DNA from: DUQX01 sp050948825
GTDB taxonomy: Bacteria; Bacillota; Dethiobacteria; DTU022; UBA8154
DNA length: 64,000 nucleotides
Direction of reading: 5' to 3'
Assembly (NCBI GenBank): GCA_050948825.1
Contig: JBMNEO010000007.1
Location: forward strand, 106,252 to 170,251
The position numbers and the translations under genes are program-made. The notes under the pieces were generated by a model. That model made no database searches and had not been told where the DNA came from. It worked only from the letters and a program-made list of their open reading frames with translations. Of the stretch, positions 7,925 to 16,525 are shown piece by piece (position 1 is the stretch's first letter; every line of letters begins with the position of its first letter).

Positions 7925-9652
7925 ATGACAAAAATCAGACAAGGGAATGTATTTCTTGATGGCAATGATTTGCGCCATATGATCCTCGAAGCACGCAATT
8001 ACTTTGAATTATACAAAGAATCTATTAATGAGTTGAACGTCTATCCTGTTCCGGATGGAGATACCGGTACAAATATGTGTTTGACGATGGCGGCTGCCGC
8101 GAAAGAGCTTCAAGGGGTATCCTCTGATTCAATCGGTGAGATTGCCGGTATTACTGCCCGTAGCTCGCTTATGGGAGCTAGAGGAAATTCAGGGGTAATA
8201 CTATCTCAACTCTTCAGGGGCATTGCCCGGGGACTTGCCGGTAAAGACGAGGCCAGCCTTGCCGACTTGGGAAAAGCTTTTCAATATGGTATTGTCTATG
8301 CTTATAATGCTGTTAATAAACCGGTGGAAGGAACGATTTTAACGGTAGCCAGGGAAATTGCCAAAGGCAGCCGGGAGGCGATTCAAACACCGTTGGATTT
8401 TACAGGATTGCTGCGCATTGCTATTGATAGCGGGCGAAAAGCGCTAGACCAGACGCCTGAGCTTCTCCCTGCGCTAAAGGAAGCGGGGGTGGTTGATGCC
8501 GGGGGGCTTGGTTTGATCGTTTTTCTTGAAGGGTGCCTTCATAGTACTTTGAAACGCACTGCAGAAAAGGAGGGCGCATCTTACTTTTTTGAAGATAAAA
8601 CTATACCGGTTTTAGAGATAGCCGATACAATAGAAGATGGAGATGAAATTGATCGTAATTTGGAGGAATTTAATCCAAATTATCCTTACTGCACTGAATT
8701 GCTCATTAAAGGAGAAAACATTTCTTCGCAGGAAGTACGCAAATGTCTTGAGATATGTGGTGATTCTCTTATTGTTGCCGGTGGGGGCGAGTTGGTAAAG
8801 GTGCATATTCATACCGGCCACCCCGGATACATTTTGGAAAAATGTCTTGAACTGGGCGGTAGTATTCACGACATTAAAATTGAAAATATGATCGACCAAT
8901 ATAAAGAAACCCGCTGGAGCTTCGCTAAGAAAGAAAGCCTCAAAAAAGCACCTGCCGGTTATGCTTTAAAAAAGGGGTTAGAGCCGGACCAAAAAGCTGC
9001 AATTGGTGTGGTAACGGTATCTTCTGGTGAAGGGCTCACGGCTATTTTTAACAGCCTCGGGACAGATACAATTATCTCCGGAGGCCAAAGTATGAATCCT
9101 TCGGTGAAGGAAATTGTAGATGCTATTATGAATGTGCCTAACGAAAAGATTATTGTCCTTCCCAATAACAGTAATATAAGGCTGTCTGCTCAGCAGGCGG
9201 CTGATTTGGTAGACAAGGAAGTCATGGTTGTCGATACAAGGAGTTTGCCCCAGGGTATTGCAGCTTTACTTGCTCTGGATAAGAAAAAAACACTTGCAGA
9301 AAATTATCGCCAGATGTGTGATCGGGCGCTCCAGGTAAAAACCGGAGAAATAACTTTTGCCACCCGTAATGCAACAGTCAATAATATAAGCGTAAACAAA
9401 GGGGATATAATCGGCATTAGCAATGGCAATCTCCTGGTTAGCAGAGGCACAATAAATGGGACGCTAACTGAACTGATCAAATTAATTTTGACCGAGAAGG
9501 ATGAAGTCCTTACCCTTTTTTATGGCCGGGATGTAACCGGTAGAGAGGCCAGGGAAATAGCGGAAAGTCTTAGTGAAGAGCATCCTTATCTTGAGGTAGA
9601 GTTGCACTACGGCGGTCAGCCTCTTTATTATTACTTGCTTTCAATAGAATAG
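7925..9652 (+). CDS. fakA: Fatty acid kinase catalytic subunit FakA-like (DAK2 domain)
   Basis: A protein of 575 residues from ATG 7925. The N-terminal DhaL/DAK2 kinase domain carries NVYPVPDGDTGTNM and MGARGNSGVILSQLFRG; the middle and C-terminal parts match the FakA/YloV architecture ending in a DegV-like domain. It phosphorylates FakB-bound fatty acid to acyl-phosphate, which feeds phospholipid synthesis and exogenous fatty acid recovery. ATG 7925 is preferred over 7907 because TGGAG (7910-7914) lies between them at a suitable distance. Being next to acyl-CoA genes, it may link acid uptake to lipid synthesis, but a pure housekeeping role is equally possible. Confidence 0.85.
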   Translation: MTKIRQGNVFLDGNDLRHMILEARNYFELYKESINELNVYPVPDGDTGTNMCLTMAAAAKELQGVSSDSIGEIAGITARSSLMGARGNSGVILSQLFRGIARGLAGKDEASLADLGKAFQYGIVYAYNAVNKPVEGTILTVAREIAKGSREAIQTPLDFTGLLRIAIDSGRKALDQTPELLPALKEAGVVDAGGLGLIVFLEGCLHSTLKRTAEKEGASYFFEDKTIPVLEIADTIEDGDEIDRNLEEFNPNYPYCTELLIKGENISSQEVRKCLEICGDSLIVAGGGELVKVHIHTGHPGYILEKCLELGGSIHDIKIENMIDQYKETRWSFAKKESLKKAPAGYALKKGLEPDQKAAIGVVTVSSGEGLTAIFNSLGTDTIISGGQSMNPSVKEIVDAIMNVPNEKIIVLPNNSNIRLSAQQAADLVDKEVMVVDTRSLPQGIAALLALDKKKTLAENYRQMCDRALQVKTGEITFATRNATVNNISVNKGDIIGISNGNLLVSRGTINGTLTELIKLILTEKDEVLTLFYGRDVTGREAREIAESLSEEHPYLEVELHYGGQPLYYYLLSIE

Positions 9653-9820
9653 TACAGTAAAACTTTAAAGGTATAAAGATGAAAAATTAAGGATGGGGAG
9701 CTTATAAAAAGGATATCCTGGGGGGCTTTTTAGACGTGTTAAAAAGTTTAAAAGCCTCATCATAACTTAACGTTTATTTGCAGGGATGGGCAAAAAATAT
9801 TCTATTGTTAGAATTATTAA

Positions 9821-9849
9821 TTGACGAATTGTATGAAATGTGGGATAAT
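9821..9849 (+). promoter_or_regulatory. Sigma-A promoter upstream of the TRAP transporter
   Basis: TTGACG (9821-9826), 17 bases, GATAAT (9844-9849). It lies in the 481-base gap between fakA and dctP. The rest of the gap carries an imperfect hairpin (TGTCAGT and ACTGACA near 9917-9948) in the long leader, AATCAAACAGG near 9864 that only partly resembles the TetR site, and no supported gene. Confidence 0.65.
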
Positions 9850-10133
9850 TTTAAACAGGGAGGAATCAAACAGGCAATCTAAAACAAATGCGGGCTAAAT
9901 TTTTGCAATATAAACAATGTTGTCAGTTAACAGCGTATTCTGACTGACATATGTTTCCTCCATATTCTCTCTACGAAGTTTTGTTATTGCCGGTTTAAAA
10001 AAGGCAGGCAAAGGATAGGGAGATTTTCTTTAAAAAGAAAGGGGGCAGATAGCCTTGTATTAGTTTGCCATTTGTCAAAATCTGTGAATTTTAAGTACCG
10101 GTAAATACAATAACATGGAGGTCGACTCTTAAT

Positions 10134-11282
10134 ATGAAAAAGTATTGCTGGTTATTAGCACTCGTTCTAATGCTAACTTTATTAATAGGTTGCTCCTCAG
10201 GGGAACGTCCTGCTACTCCCGAGCCTGAAAAAGGATCAGAATCGGAAGCAGAAGGCGTTAGCCAGGAGAAGATTACTTTAAGATTTGCAAATTATTTTGC
10301 TGGAGAAAGTGGCCCGGGAATGATTGGTCAGGAATTTGCGGACGATGTCAAGGAGTTAACAGGGGGCGCAGTGGAAATAGAGTATTATCCGGGTGGCATG
10401 CTGCTTGCCGCTGATAAAATGTATGACGGTGTGATGGAAGGTATTGCGGACATTGGTTTTTCAAACCTCGGATATACCTTTGGCAGGTTTCCGGTAACCG
10501 AAGTGCTCGATCTCCCTCTGGGATTCCCCAATGCCTGGGTTTCGAACCATGTAGCTGCAGAATTTTATAAAGAGTTTATACCTGATGAATGGAAAGATAC
10601 TCATGTTCTTACCCTGCATACTTCTCCGGCAAATAATATCCTTACCGTATCGAAACCAGTAACTAAACCGGAAGAGTTGAAAGGGCTCATCTTAAGAGGT
10701 ACCGGTTACATAGGCAAACTTGTAGAAGCCCTGGGCGGAACGCCAAGGCCGGTTGCCATGCCGGATGCTTATGACAACCTGGCTAAAGGGGTTATAGACG
10801 GGCTGCTTATTCCCTATGAGACGACGAAAACTTTCCGTTACGGAGAAGTTACCAATTATGTTACGGAAGTGTGGCCATTGGGTCAGGTGTACACTTTTTA
10901 CATCGTAATGAATAAAAACACCTGGAACCAGCTGACGCCGGATACTCAGGAGCTTATTACCCGGTATATTGAGGATGAATATCTGGAAAAGCTGGCCCAG
11001 ATGTGGAATAGGATTGATATCGAAGGGAAGGAATATGCCATTGAATCTGGCTATGAAATCTTGGAAATCCCTCCGGAGGAGTTAGGGAGCTGGAAGGAAC
11101 TTGCTGGCAATGTGGTAAACGATTTTACTGAAAGCCTGGTGGCAGCAGGTCATTCTGAAGAGGAAGTTGAAGGCTGGCTTTCTTTTATCAAGGAGCGTAT
11201 TGAGTACTGGTCGGAAAAGCAGAAAGAGTTTGGGATTAAGTCTTCTACCGGTTCAGCGGAAGTTCTCTATCAGTTTGATTAG
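10134..11282 (+). CDS. dctP: TRAP transporter substrate-binding lipoprotein DctP
   Basis: A 382-residue solute receptor. It begins with a lipoprotein signal peptide and lipobox (LLIGC, Cys20), followed by an acidic, Glu/Pro-rich linker. The mature domain has the DctP fold, including the LRGTGYIGKLVEALGGTPRPV segment, whose Arg typically grips a substrate carboxylate, and the YDNLAKGVIDG motif. It delivers an organic acid to the DctQM permease, driven by a sodium or proton gradient. Because it is surrounded by acid-activating ligases, it is probably the uptake route for the carboxylic acid they use; the ligand is not known. Confidence 0.88.
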   Translation: MKKYCWLLALVLMLTLLIGCSSGERPATPEPEKGSESEAEGVSQEKITLRFANYFAGESGPGMIGQEFADDVKELTGGAVEIEYYPGGMLLAADKMYDGVMEGIADIGFSNLGYTFGRFPVTEVLDLPLGFPNAWVSNHVAAEFYKEFIPDEWKDTHVLTLHTSPANNILTVSKPVTKPEELKGLILRGTGYIGKLVEALGGTPRPVAMPDAYDNLAKGVIDGLLIPYETTKTFRYGEVTNYVTEVWPLGQVYTFYIVMNKNTWNQLTPDTQELITRYIEDEYLEKLAQMWNRIDIEGKEYAIESGYEILEIPPEELGSWKELAGNVVNDFTESLVAAGHSEEEVEGWLSFIKERIEYWSEKQKEFGIKSSTGSAEVLYQFD

Positions 11283-11351
11283 TCATGGGGAATTCTGAAT
11301 GACTATTGTTTTTACTGGTAGCTGCCGGTTGATTCTTAAAGTGACAGGCTA

Positions 11352-11374
11352 AAGGAAAAGCCGGCGGCTTTCCT
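11352..11374 (+). terminator. Intercistronic hairpin between dctP and dctQ
   Basis: AAGGAAAAGCC and GGCTTTCCTT form an imperfect stem (one bulged A) in the 229-base gap. Such hairpins between a binding-protein gene and its permease genes often stabilise the upstream message or reduce read-through, giving excess binding protein. There is no long T-run, so full termination is not expected. Confidence 0.45.
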
Positions 11375-11511
11375 TATTTATATCTGCCAAGGCTTCTTTC
11401 GATAAAGTATCGGTAACTACTCAGCCTAAAAAATAATTAATAATCTCAGGCAAAACTGAAAAAAGAAGGCCAGTTATCTTTTATTTATTGCAGAAAAAGG
11501 AGGTTGCTCAA

Positions 11512-12009
11512 TTGAAATTTAGGCTGCTGGCTGAAAACCTGGCAAAACTGTTGGAATACGTTGGGATTATCGGTTTGCTCTTCATGCTGCTGGTGACTGC
11601 CATCGATGTAATTGGCGCTAAAGTATTTTTGAATCCCCTGCGGGGCGGAATGGAATTAGTTGGTTTTGGGCAAATAGTAGCGATTTCCTGTACTATGGCT
11701 ATAGGCCTGTTTTACAGCCGGCATATCAGCATTGAGCTTTTAGTTTACCGGTTGTCAGGAAGAGTGCAGAAGCATATCAATCTGGTTATATCTGTTCTGG
11801 GGGTTATACTTTTTATTTTACTTACCTATTATAGCTGTGCTTACGGATTATCGCTAAAAAAGGCTGGAGAGATCAGTTCTTCGGCAAATATACCTTTTTA
11901 CCCCTTTGCATTTATTATTGCTATGGGCGCTGCTGCAGCATCTATGTACTATATAAATGATATTTTGCACTATTTTACAGGAAGGAGTTCCAAGAATGAG
12001 TCCAATTGA
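11512..12009 (+). CDS. dctQ: TRAP transporter small permease DctQ
   Basis: A 165-residue membrane protein with four predicted helices, the usual topology of the small TRAP subunit. TTG 11512 is chosen because AAGGAGG (11497-11503) is 8 bases before it; the frame can also be opened at TTG 11488. The loop ILLTYYSCAYGLSLKKAGEISSSANIP resembles the conserved DctQ periplasmic stretch. Its 3' end overlaps dctM by 14 bases, showing translational coupling. Confidence 0.82.
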   Translation: MKFRLLAENLAKLLEYVGIIGLLFMLLVTAIDVIGAKVFLNPLRGGMELVGFGQIVAISCTMAIGLFYSRHISIELLVYRLSGRVQKHINLVISVLGVILFILLTYYSCAYGLSLKKAGEISSSANIPFYPFAFIIAMGAAAASMYYINDILHYFTGRSSKNESN

Positions 12010-13300
12010 ATGCGGAATTGCTGGGGTTATTTTGCTTATATTTCTCTTTTTTTTAAAAATGCCAATTGCTTTTGCTATGGCATTTGCAGGGATGATCGGG
12101 TTTGGTTACATAGTGTCCTGGTCTACCGGAGTTAGCATAGTTGTACGGGATTTTTTTAGTCAGTTTTATTCCTATTCGCTAAGTGCGATTACCATGTTCG
12201 TCCTCATGGGATCTTTTGCCTTCATAGCCGGTATTGGCGACAGGCTTTATCAAGCAGCTTATAAACTTGTTGGAGATTTTCGTGGTGGACTGGGGATAGC
12301 AACAATCGTAGGATGCGCCGGTTTTGCTGCTATCTGCGGTTCAACCTCGGCTACGGCGGCTACCATGGGAAGGATTGTTTTGCCGGAAATGAAAAGATAT
12401 GGCTACGACGATACCCTGGCTACCGGTACCGTGGCATCCGGCGGAACGCTTGGCATTCTAATTCCCCCCAGTACTGTAGCCATTGTCTATGGCTATTTGA
12501 CAGAGCAGTCAATAGGAAAGCTCTTTGTAGCCGGTATTATACCTGGGCTGATACTGGCTTTCCTTTTTTCTTTTACTGTATATTTAATTTGTCGCGTTAA
12601 CCCGGAGATGGGGCCTCCGGGGGAGCACATTTGTTGGCGGGAAAAAATTAAGGGTGCAATTCAGGCTTTTGAAGCAGTTGCCCTTTTTCTTCTAGTGATC
12701 GGGGGGTTGTTTATGGGATGGTTCAGCCCTGTAGAAGCGGGTGGCATCGGTGCCGCAGGTGCGCTGGTGATCGGGCTGTTAAGGCGCCAGATCAGATGGA
12801 AAAAATTTGTCGAATTTACACAGGACGGATTGCGAACAGCCTGTATGATAATCTGCCTCATTGCCGGAGCGACTATCTTCGGGCATTTTATGGCTGTTAC
12901 GACTATACCCTTTATTATTGCTGACTGGGTGGAAGGGCTTCCCCTGCATCCCAATGCTATTATGGCAGTAATAGTACTGATCTTCCTGATTGGTGGTTGT
13001 TTCCTGGATGTCATGCCCCTGATAACCCTCCTTGTCCCTGTTATCTATCCGGTAGTATTGCGCATGGGATTTGATCCGATTTGGTTTGGGGTGATTATTG
13101 TTTTGATGGGCACTCTGGGGGTCCTTACTCCCCCGGTAGGGGTAAATTGTTTTGTAATTAAATCAATTGCTCCGGAAGTACCGTTGGAAACAATTTTTAA
13201 AGGAATATTACCTTTCCTGATATCAATTTTAATTACCTCGGCTTTAGTAATCGCGTTTCCGCAGCTCACGCTAATATTTTCTCAGTTTGCCAAGTATTGA
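11996..13300 (+). CDS. dctM: TRAP transporter large permease DctM
   Basis: A 434-residue integral membrane protein with about 12-13 hydrophobic helices. The GSTSATAATMGRIVLPEMKRYGYD and SGGTLGILIPPSTVAIVYGYLTEQSIGKLF regions are DctM signatures, and the C-terminal half ends with TLGVLTPPVGVNCFVI. ATG 11996 is selected because AAGGAG lies just upstream (about 11982) inside dctQ; the frame is open earlier without a ribosome site. Together with DctP and DctQ it forms a complete secondary, ion-driven acid importer. Confidence 0.87.
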   Translation: MSPIECGIAGVILLIFLFFLKMPIAFAMAFAGMIGFGYIVSWSTGVSIVVRDFFSQFYSYSLSAITMFVLMGSFAFIAGIGDRLYQAAYKLVGDFRGGLGIATIVGCAGFAAICGSTSATAATMGRIVLPEMKRYGYDDTLATGTVASGGTLGILIPPSTVAIVYGYLTEQSIGKLFVAGIIPGLILAFLFSFTVYLICRVNPEMGPPGEHICWREKIKGAIQAFEAVALFLLVIGGLFMGWFSPVEAGGIGAAGALVIGLLRRQIRWKKFVEFTQDGLRTACMIICLIAGATIFGHFMAVTTIPFIIADWVEGLPLHPNAIMAVIVLIFLIGGCFLDVMPLITLLVPVIYPVVLRMGFDPIWFGVIIVLMGTLGVLTPPVGVNCFVIKSIAPEVPLETIFKGILPFLISILITSALVIAFPQLTLIFSQFAKY

Positions 13301-13491
13301 ATAATTAAACCTTTTCTTATAATAAAAATTTGTTTATAGTTCGGTGCTCTTATATCTTTGCTTTCCTATCATACGGATGATATGGCAAATAGTGTTTTTT
13401 GGATAAATTCAGGTTATTTCTGTAAAAATTCCATATTAAGGAGCCGGAAAATAATAAACCGGTTTTTTTATGCCAGGGGCTCGGTGCGGAC

Positions 13492-13520
13492 GCCAGCGGC
13501 TTTGAAGCCTCTGGCTTTTT
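13492..13520 (+). terminator. Terminator after the TRAP operon
   Basis: GCCAG-GGCT pairs with AGCC-CTGGC (13492-13515), followed by TTTTT (13516-13520). A smaller hairpin with T7 (GCCGG/CCGGT, about 13443-13468) precedes it. The rest of the 532-base gap 13301-13832 holds no supported gene, only AT-rich sequence and the candidate promoter below. Confidence 0.7.
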
Positions 13521-13643
13521 GCTTTACTCCCTGAATTCCGGAGGTTATGAAACGGCAGAAAAAAAGAATCCTGAATATTACCTTTTTACCCGATTGCCGA
13601 TTGGTTCAATAAATAATTATTATTTGTAATGCATGGTATATTC

Positions 13644-13672
13644 TTGACAATAATTAATGCTTGTGATAATAA
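13644..13672 (+). promoter_or_regulatory. Candidate promoter of the 3-hydroxyacyl-CoA dehydrogenase operon
   Basis: TTGACA at 13644-13649 is followed by TGTGATAATAA; the -10 may be GATAAT (15-base spacer) or TAATAA (17-base spacer). The distance to the start codon is about 160 bases. Confidence 0.4.
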
Positions 13673-13832
13673 TTTTATTAAGGTTGAGTAAAATTTTTTT
13701 TTATGATTTATTGACTAAAATCCCAACAATTTTTATAAATTAACTAATATTTATAAGGATACAGTGTTGTAATAAAGCCATAACATCGGATAGGAGATAT
13801 TTGATTATAAAATTACCAAAGGAGGTTGTTTA

Positions 13833-14684
13833 ATGGAAGTTGCTAAAGTTGGTGTTATGGGAGCCGGGGCAATGGGAAGCGGTATAGCACAGCTAGCTGC
13901 ACAGGCCGGGTATCAGGTAATACTGAATGATTTAGAAATGCCATTTGTAGAAAAGGGCATTGGACGTATGGATGATTTTCTTGGTAAGAGCGTAAAAAAA
14001 GGCAAAATTACTGAAGAGCAAAAACAACAGATACTTGGACGTATCAGCAAAAGTACAGATATTTCTGATTTTAGCGATGTTGATCTGGCCATTGAGGTAA
14101 TTGTAGAGGATTTGGAGCTGAAGAAAAAAGCTTTTGCACAGCTGGATAGCATTTGCAAGCCCGAGGCCTACCTGGCTTCGAATACCTCATCAATGCCTGT
14201 TACTGTCCTGGGCAACGCTACTAAAAGGCCTGAACGCGTTGTCGGAATGCATTTTTTTAATCCGGCACCGATTATGAAACTCGTGGAGGTTATCAGAGGT
14301 TATTACACGAGTGACGAAACCGTTAAGGTTGCCACCCAGGTAGCACAAAAAATGGGTAAGACACCGGTGGAAGTGAAAAAAGATTCCCCTGGATTTATAG
14401 TCAATAGGCTTATGATGGCCCAGTACATCGAAGCGGTACGTCTCCTGGAAGAAGGCGTGGCTACTATAGAGGATATTGATAAAGCTGTAAAACTGGGGCT
14501 CAATCACCCCATGGGGGCCTTTGAGCTGCAGGATTTTGGTGGGCTTGATATAGGATATTTCGTAGCGGAGTATTTCTACGAAGAGTTTAAGGATATGCGC
14601 TGGAATCCGCCCCAGGCCCTGAAGGCCCTTATCAGGTCGGGTAGATTGGGCAGAAAGACAGGTGCCGGCTGGTACGATTATTAA
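13833..14684 (+). CDS. 3-hydroxyacyl-CoA / 3-hydroxybutyryl-CoA dehydrogenase
   Basis: A 283-residue dehydrogenase of the usual length for the clostridial enzyme. The Rossmann motif GAGAMGSGIAQLAAQAG is at residues 9-25; SNTSSMPV, GMHFFNPAPIMKLVEVI and DSPGFIVNRLMM are the catalytic and dimer segments of the family. It oxidises 3-hydroxyacyl-CoA to 3-ketoacyl-CoA with NAD+ in beta-oxidation, or works in reverse in butyrate formation. In this region it could serve either linear acyl-CoA or hydroxypimeloyl-CoA from ring cleavage. AAAGGAGG (13820-13827) precedes the ATG. Confidence 0.88.
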   Translation: MEVAKVGVMGAGAMGSGIAQLAAQAGYQVILNDLEMPFVEKGIGRMDDFLGKSVKKGKITEEQKQQILGRISKSTDISDFSDVDLAIEVIVEDLELKKKAFAQLDSICKPEAYLASNTSSMPVTVLGNATKRPERVVGMHFFNPAPIMKLVEVIRGYYTSDETVKVATQVAQKMGKTPVEVKKDSPGFIVNRLMMAQYIEAVRLLEEGVATIEDIDKAVKLGLNHPMGAFELQDFGGLDIGYFVAEYFYEEFKDMRWNPPQALKALIRSGRLGRKTGAGWYDY

Positions 14685-14693
14685 CAATAAATA

Positions 14694-14801
14694 ATGTATT
14701 CCAGTAGAGTCCGCGTGGAAGGGATTAATGCTTTGCTTGAAAAACACAAGCCTAATTTTAACGGAAAACAAAAAACATACCAGGTAAGAACTTTAATATA
14801 A
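14694..14801 (+). pseudogene. Remnant of an enoyl-CoA hydratase (crotonase) C-terminus
   Basis: The frame encodes 35 residues, of which VEGINALLEKHKPNFNGK closely matches the last ~18 residues usual in crotonases (compare DAVEGLNAFTEKRNPVWKGK in the dch gene of this window). The rest of the gene is missing: the preceding bases run directly into the stop of the dehydrogenase gene 10 bases upstream. There is no ribosome site. It looks like the tail of a deleted hydratase gene, presumably once part of this operon. Confidence 0.6.
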
Positions 14802-14832
14802 TAAGCATATTTTGAAACGGGGAGCGATTATT

Positions 14833-16413
14833 ATGACAGAGTTTGGAACTATTAATGAAGTTTTTCAAGACACAGTGAGCAGGTTTCCTGATAAAACGGC
14901 TTTAATATTTAATGATCAAAAATATACTTTTTCTGAGTTACATAAGATGGTAGAACAGGTTGCAGCTTATCTTTACAGCAGTGGGATAAGCAAGCAGGAC
15001 AGGGTAATTATTTATCTTCCCCATCTGGCTCAGTGGGTAGTAATCTGGCTTGGCTTACAAAGAATCGGTGCTGCGGCAGTTCCTGTAACACATTTTTATG
15101 GCCATGAAGAACTTGTCTATATCGGTACTGATAGCGAAGTTGAAACTATTTTCTGCAATGACAAAAATGTTAATCAGGTGATTACTGCTGCAGAAAAAAG
15201 ACCCTTTAAAAGAATAATTGTCGTTGGCGATAAGGCTGCTGATCTTCCGGTTGTGGAAGGTGTCGATATTCTTAGCTTTGACAGCATTATGCAACAAAAG
15301 GTATCTCCCTTGCCGGCAATTAACATTGACAAAAAGGATCTTGCAGAAATTCTTTACACGGGTGGCACTACCGGTACCCCTAAAGGAGTGCCTATTTCAA
15401 ACATCAATTTTTTAGAGGCTATAGGGGTTAAAAGAAATGAAATCGAGCCTTTAGTGCCAAAAGGAAGTGGAGTTGCAGTGCAGGGTGCTCCTCTTAACCA
15501 TATTATGGGTCAAGAGCTGGGGCTTTGTTCGCTTCTTTCAGGCGATACGCTAGTGCTGTTGCCCAGGATGGATCTAGATGTTTTATTTTCTCAAATTGAA
15601 AAATACAAGGCATCGGTTTTATTTGGCACCCCGACATTTTGCAGGATGATTTTGGAACATGATAAGCTGGATAATTATAATTTAAATTCCCTTCTCTATG
15701 TTTTTACAGCCGGGGAGGCGCTTCCTCCTGAAGTTGCCAAAAGATGGTTTGACAGGTTTAAAAAACCTATTTACCACGGGCTGGGGACTACGGAAACATG
15801 TGGAGGTGTCGCCGGTACGAATGCAGGAGAACCATTCCCTGAGGGTACAGTTGGTAAAGTAGTTCCTACCAAGAAAGTAAAACTGGTTAATCCGGAAACA
15901 CTTGAGCCTGTTGCGGTAAATGAACCGGGGGAATTGCTTGTCCATTCGGAAAATATGGTCACCGGTTACTGGAAAAAACCCGAAGAAACTGCCAGGCATT
16001 TTATTCATTTAGATGGCAAAATGTGGTACAGAACAGGGGATATAGTGCGTATGGACGAAGAAGGGTGGATCTTCTTTGTTGATCGTTCCGTAGATATGAT
16101 TAAACATAAGGGATACAGGGTAGCCGCCACCAAAGTTGAAGCTGTACTTTATAAACATGATGCAGTTTTCGAGTGTTGTGTCGTGGGAGTTCCGGATGAA
16201 AAAGTCGGTGAAAAAATCAAGGCTTTTATTGTTACCAAAGAAGGAATGAAAAACGTAACAGCAGAAGAGTTAATCGAATGGTGCAGTGGGAGATTGTCTT
16301 CCTACGAAGTTCCTAATTCCGTGGAATTTACAGATGCCCTGCCAAAGTCTGCTGTTGGCAAGATACTTAGAAGAAAACTAAGAGACCAGGAACGTCAAAA
16401 GCAGGGACAATAA
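14833..16413 (+). CDS. AMP-forming acyl-CoA synthetase (class I adenylate-forming)
   Basis: A 526-residue ligase with the full motif set: LYTGGTTGTPKGVP (P-loop-like), GLGTTETCGG, YRTGDIVRMDEEGWIFFVDR and the C-terminal PKSAVGKILRRKLRD with the catalytic Lys. It resembles medium/long-chain or aryl fatty acyl-CoA synthetases and is unrelated in detail to the two PaaK-type ligases here. ATG 14833 has GGGGAG 8 bases upstream; the in-frame TTG at 14812 does not. It would activate the acid brought in by the neighbouring transporter; specificity is unknown. Confidence 0.85.
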   Translation: MTEFGTINEVFQDTVSRFPDKTALIFNDQKYTFSELHKMVEQVAAYLYSSGISKQDRVIIYLPHLAQWVVIWLGLQRIGAAAVPVTHFYGHEELVYIGTDSEVETIFCNDKNVNQVITAAEKRPFKRIIVVGDKAADLPVVEGVDILSFDSIMQQKVSPLPAINIDKKDLAEILYTGGTTGTPKGVPISNINFLEAIGVKRNEIEPLVPKGSGVAVQGAPLNHIMGQELGLCSLLSGDTLVLLPRMDLDVLFSQIEKYKASVLFGTPTFCRMILEHDKLDNYNLNSLLYVFTAGEALPPEVAKRWFDRFKKPIYHGLGTTETCGGVAGTNAGEPFPEGTVGKVVPTKKVKLVNPETLEPVAVNEPGELLVHSENMVTGYWKKPEETARHFIHLDGKMWYRTGDIVRMDEEGWIFFVDRSVDMIKHKGYRVAATKVEAVLYKHDAVFECCVVGVPDEKVGEKIKAFIVTKEGMKNVTAEELIEWCSGRLSSYEVPNSVEFTDALPKSAVGKILRRKLRDQERQKQGQ

Positions 16414-16435
16414 GCATTGTCATCGTAGGATTCAA

Positions 16436-16498
16436 GGAGCATAGGTCTTCTCTAATCTTTGGTGCATTATTTTCGAGGTAGAGGCTATGCTCCTTTTT
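16436..16498 (+). terminator. Terminator after the acyl-CoA synthetase
   Basis: GGAGCATAG (16436-16444) pairs perfectly with CTATGCTCC (16485-16493), with TTTTT following. The 40-base loop is long, so it may fold through an internal hairpin. Confidence 0.65.
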
Positions 16499-16525
16499 AC
16501 TTTTTGATAGCAGGGAGCGTTGAGC

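Noticed and set aside
9864..9877. AATCAAACAGGCAA as a further TetR site before dctP
   Set aside because: Only the first half matches the motif, so I do not count it.
12661..13269. Opposite-strand and shifted open frames inside dctM and other long genes
   Set aside because: They lie wholly within strongly supported genes, have no ribosome site and no family pattern.
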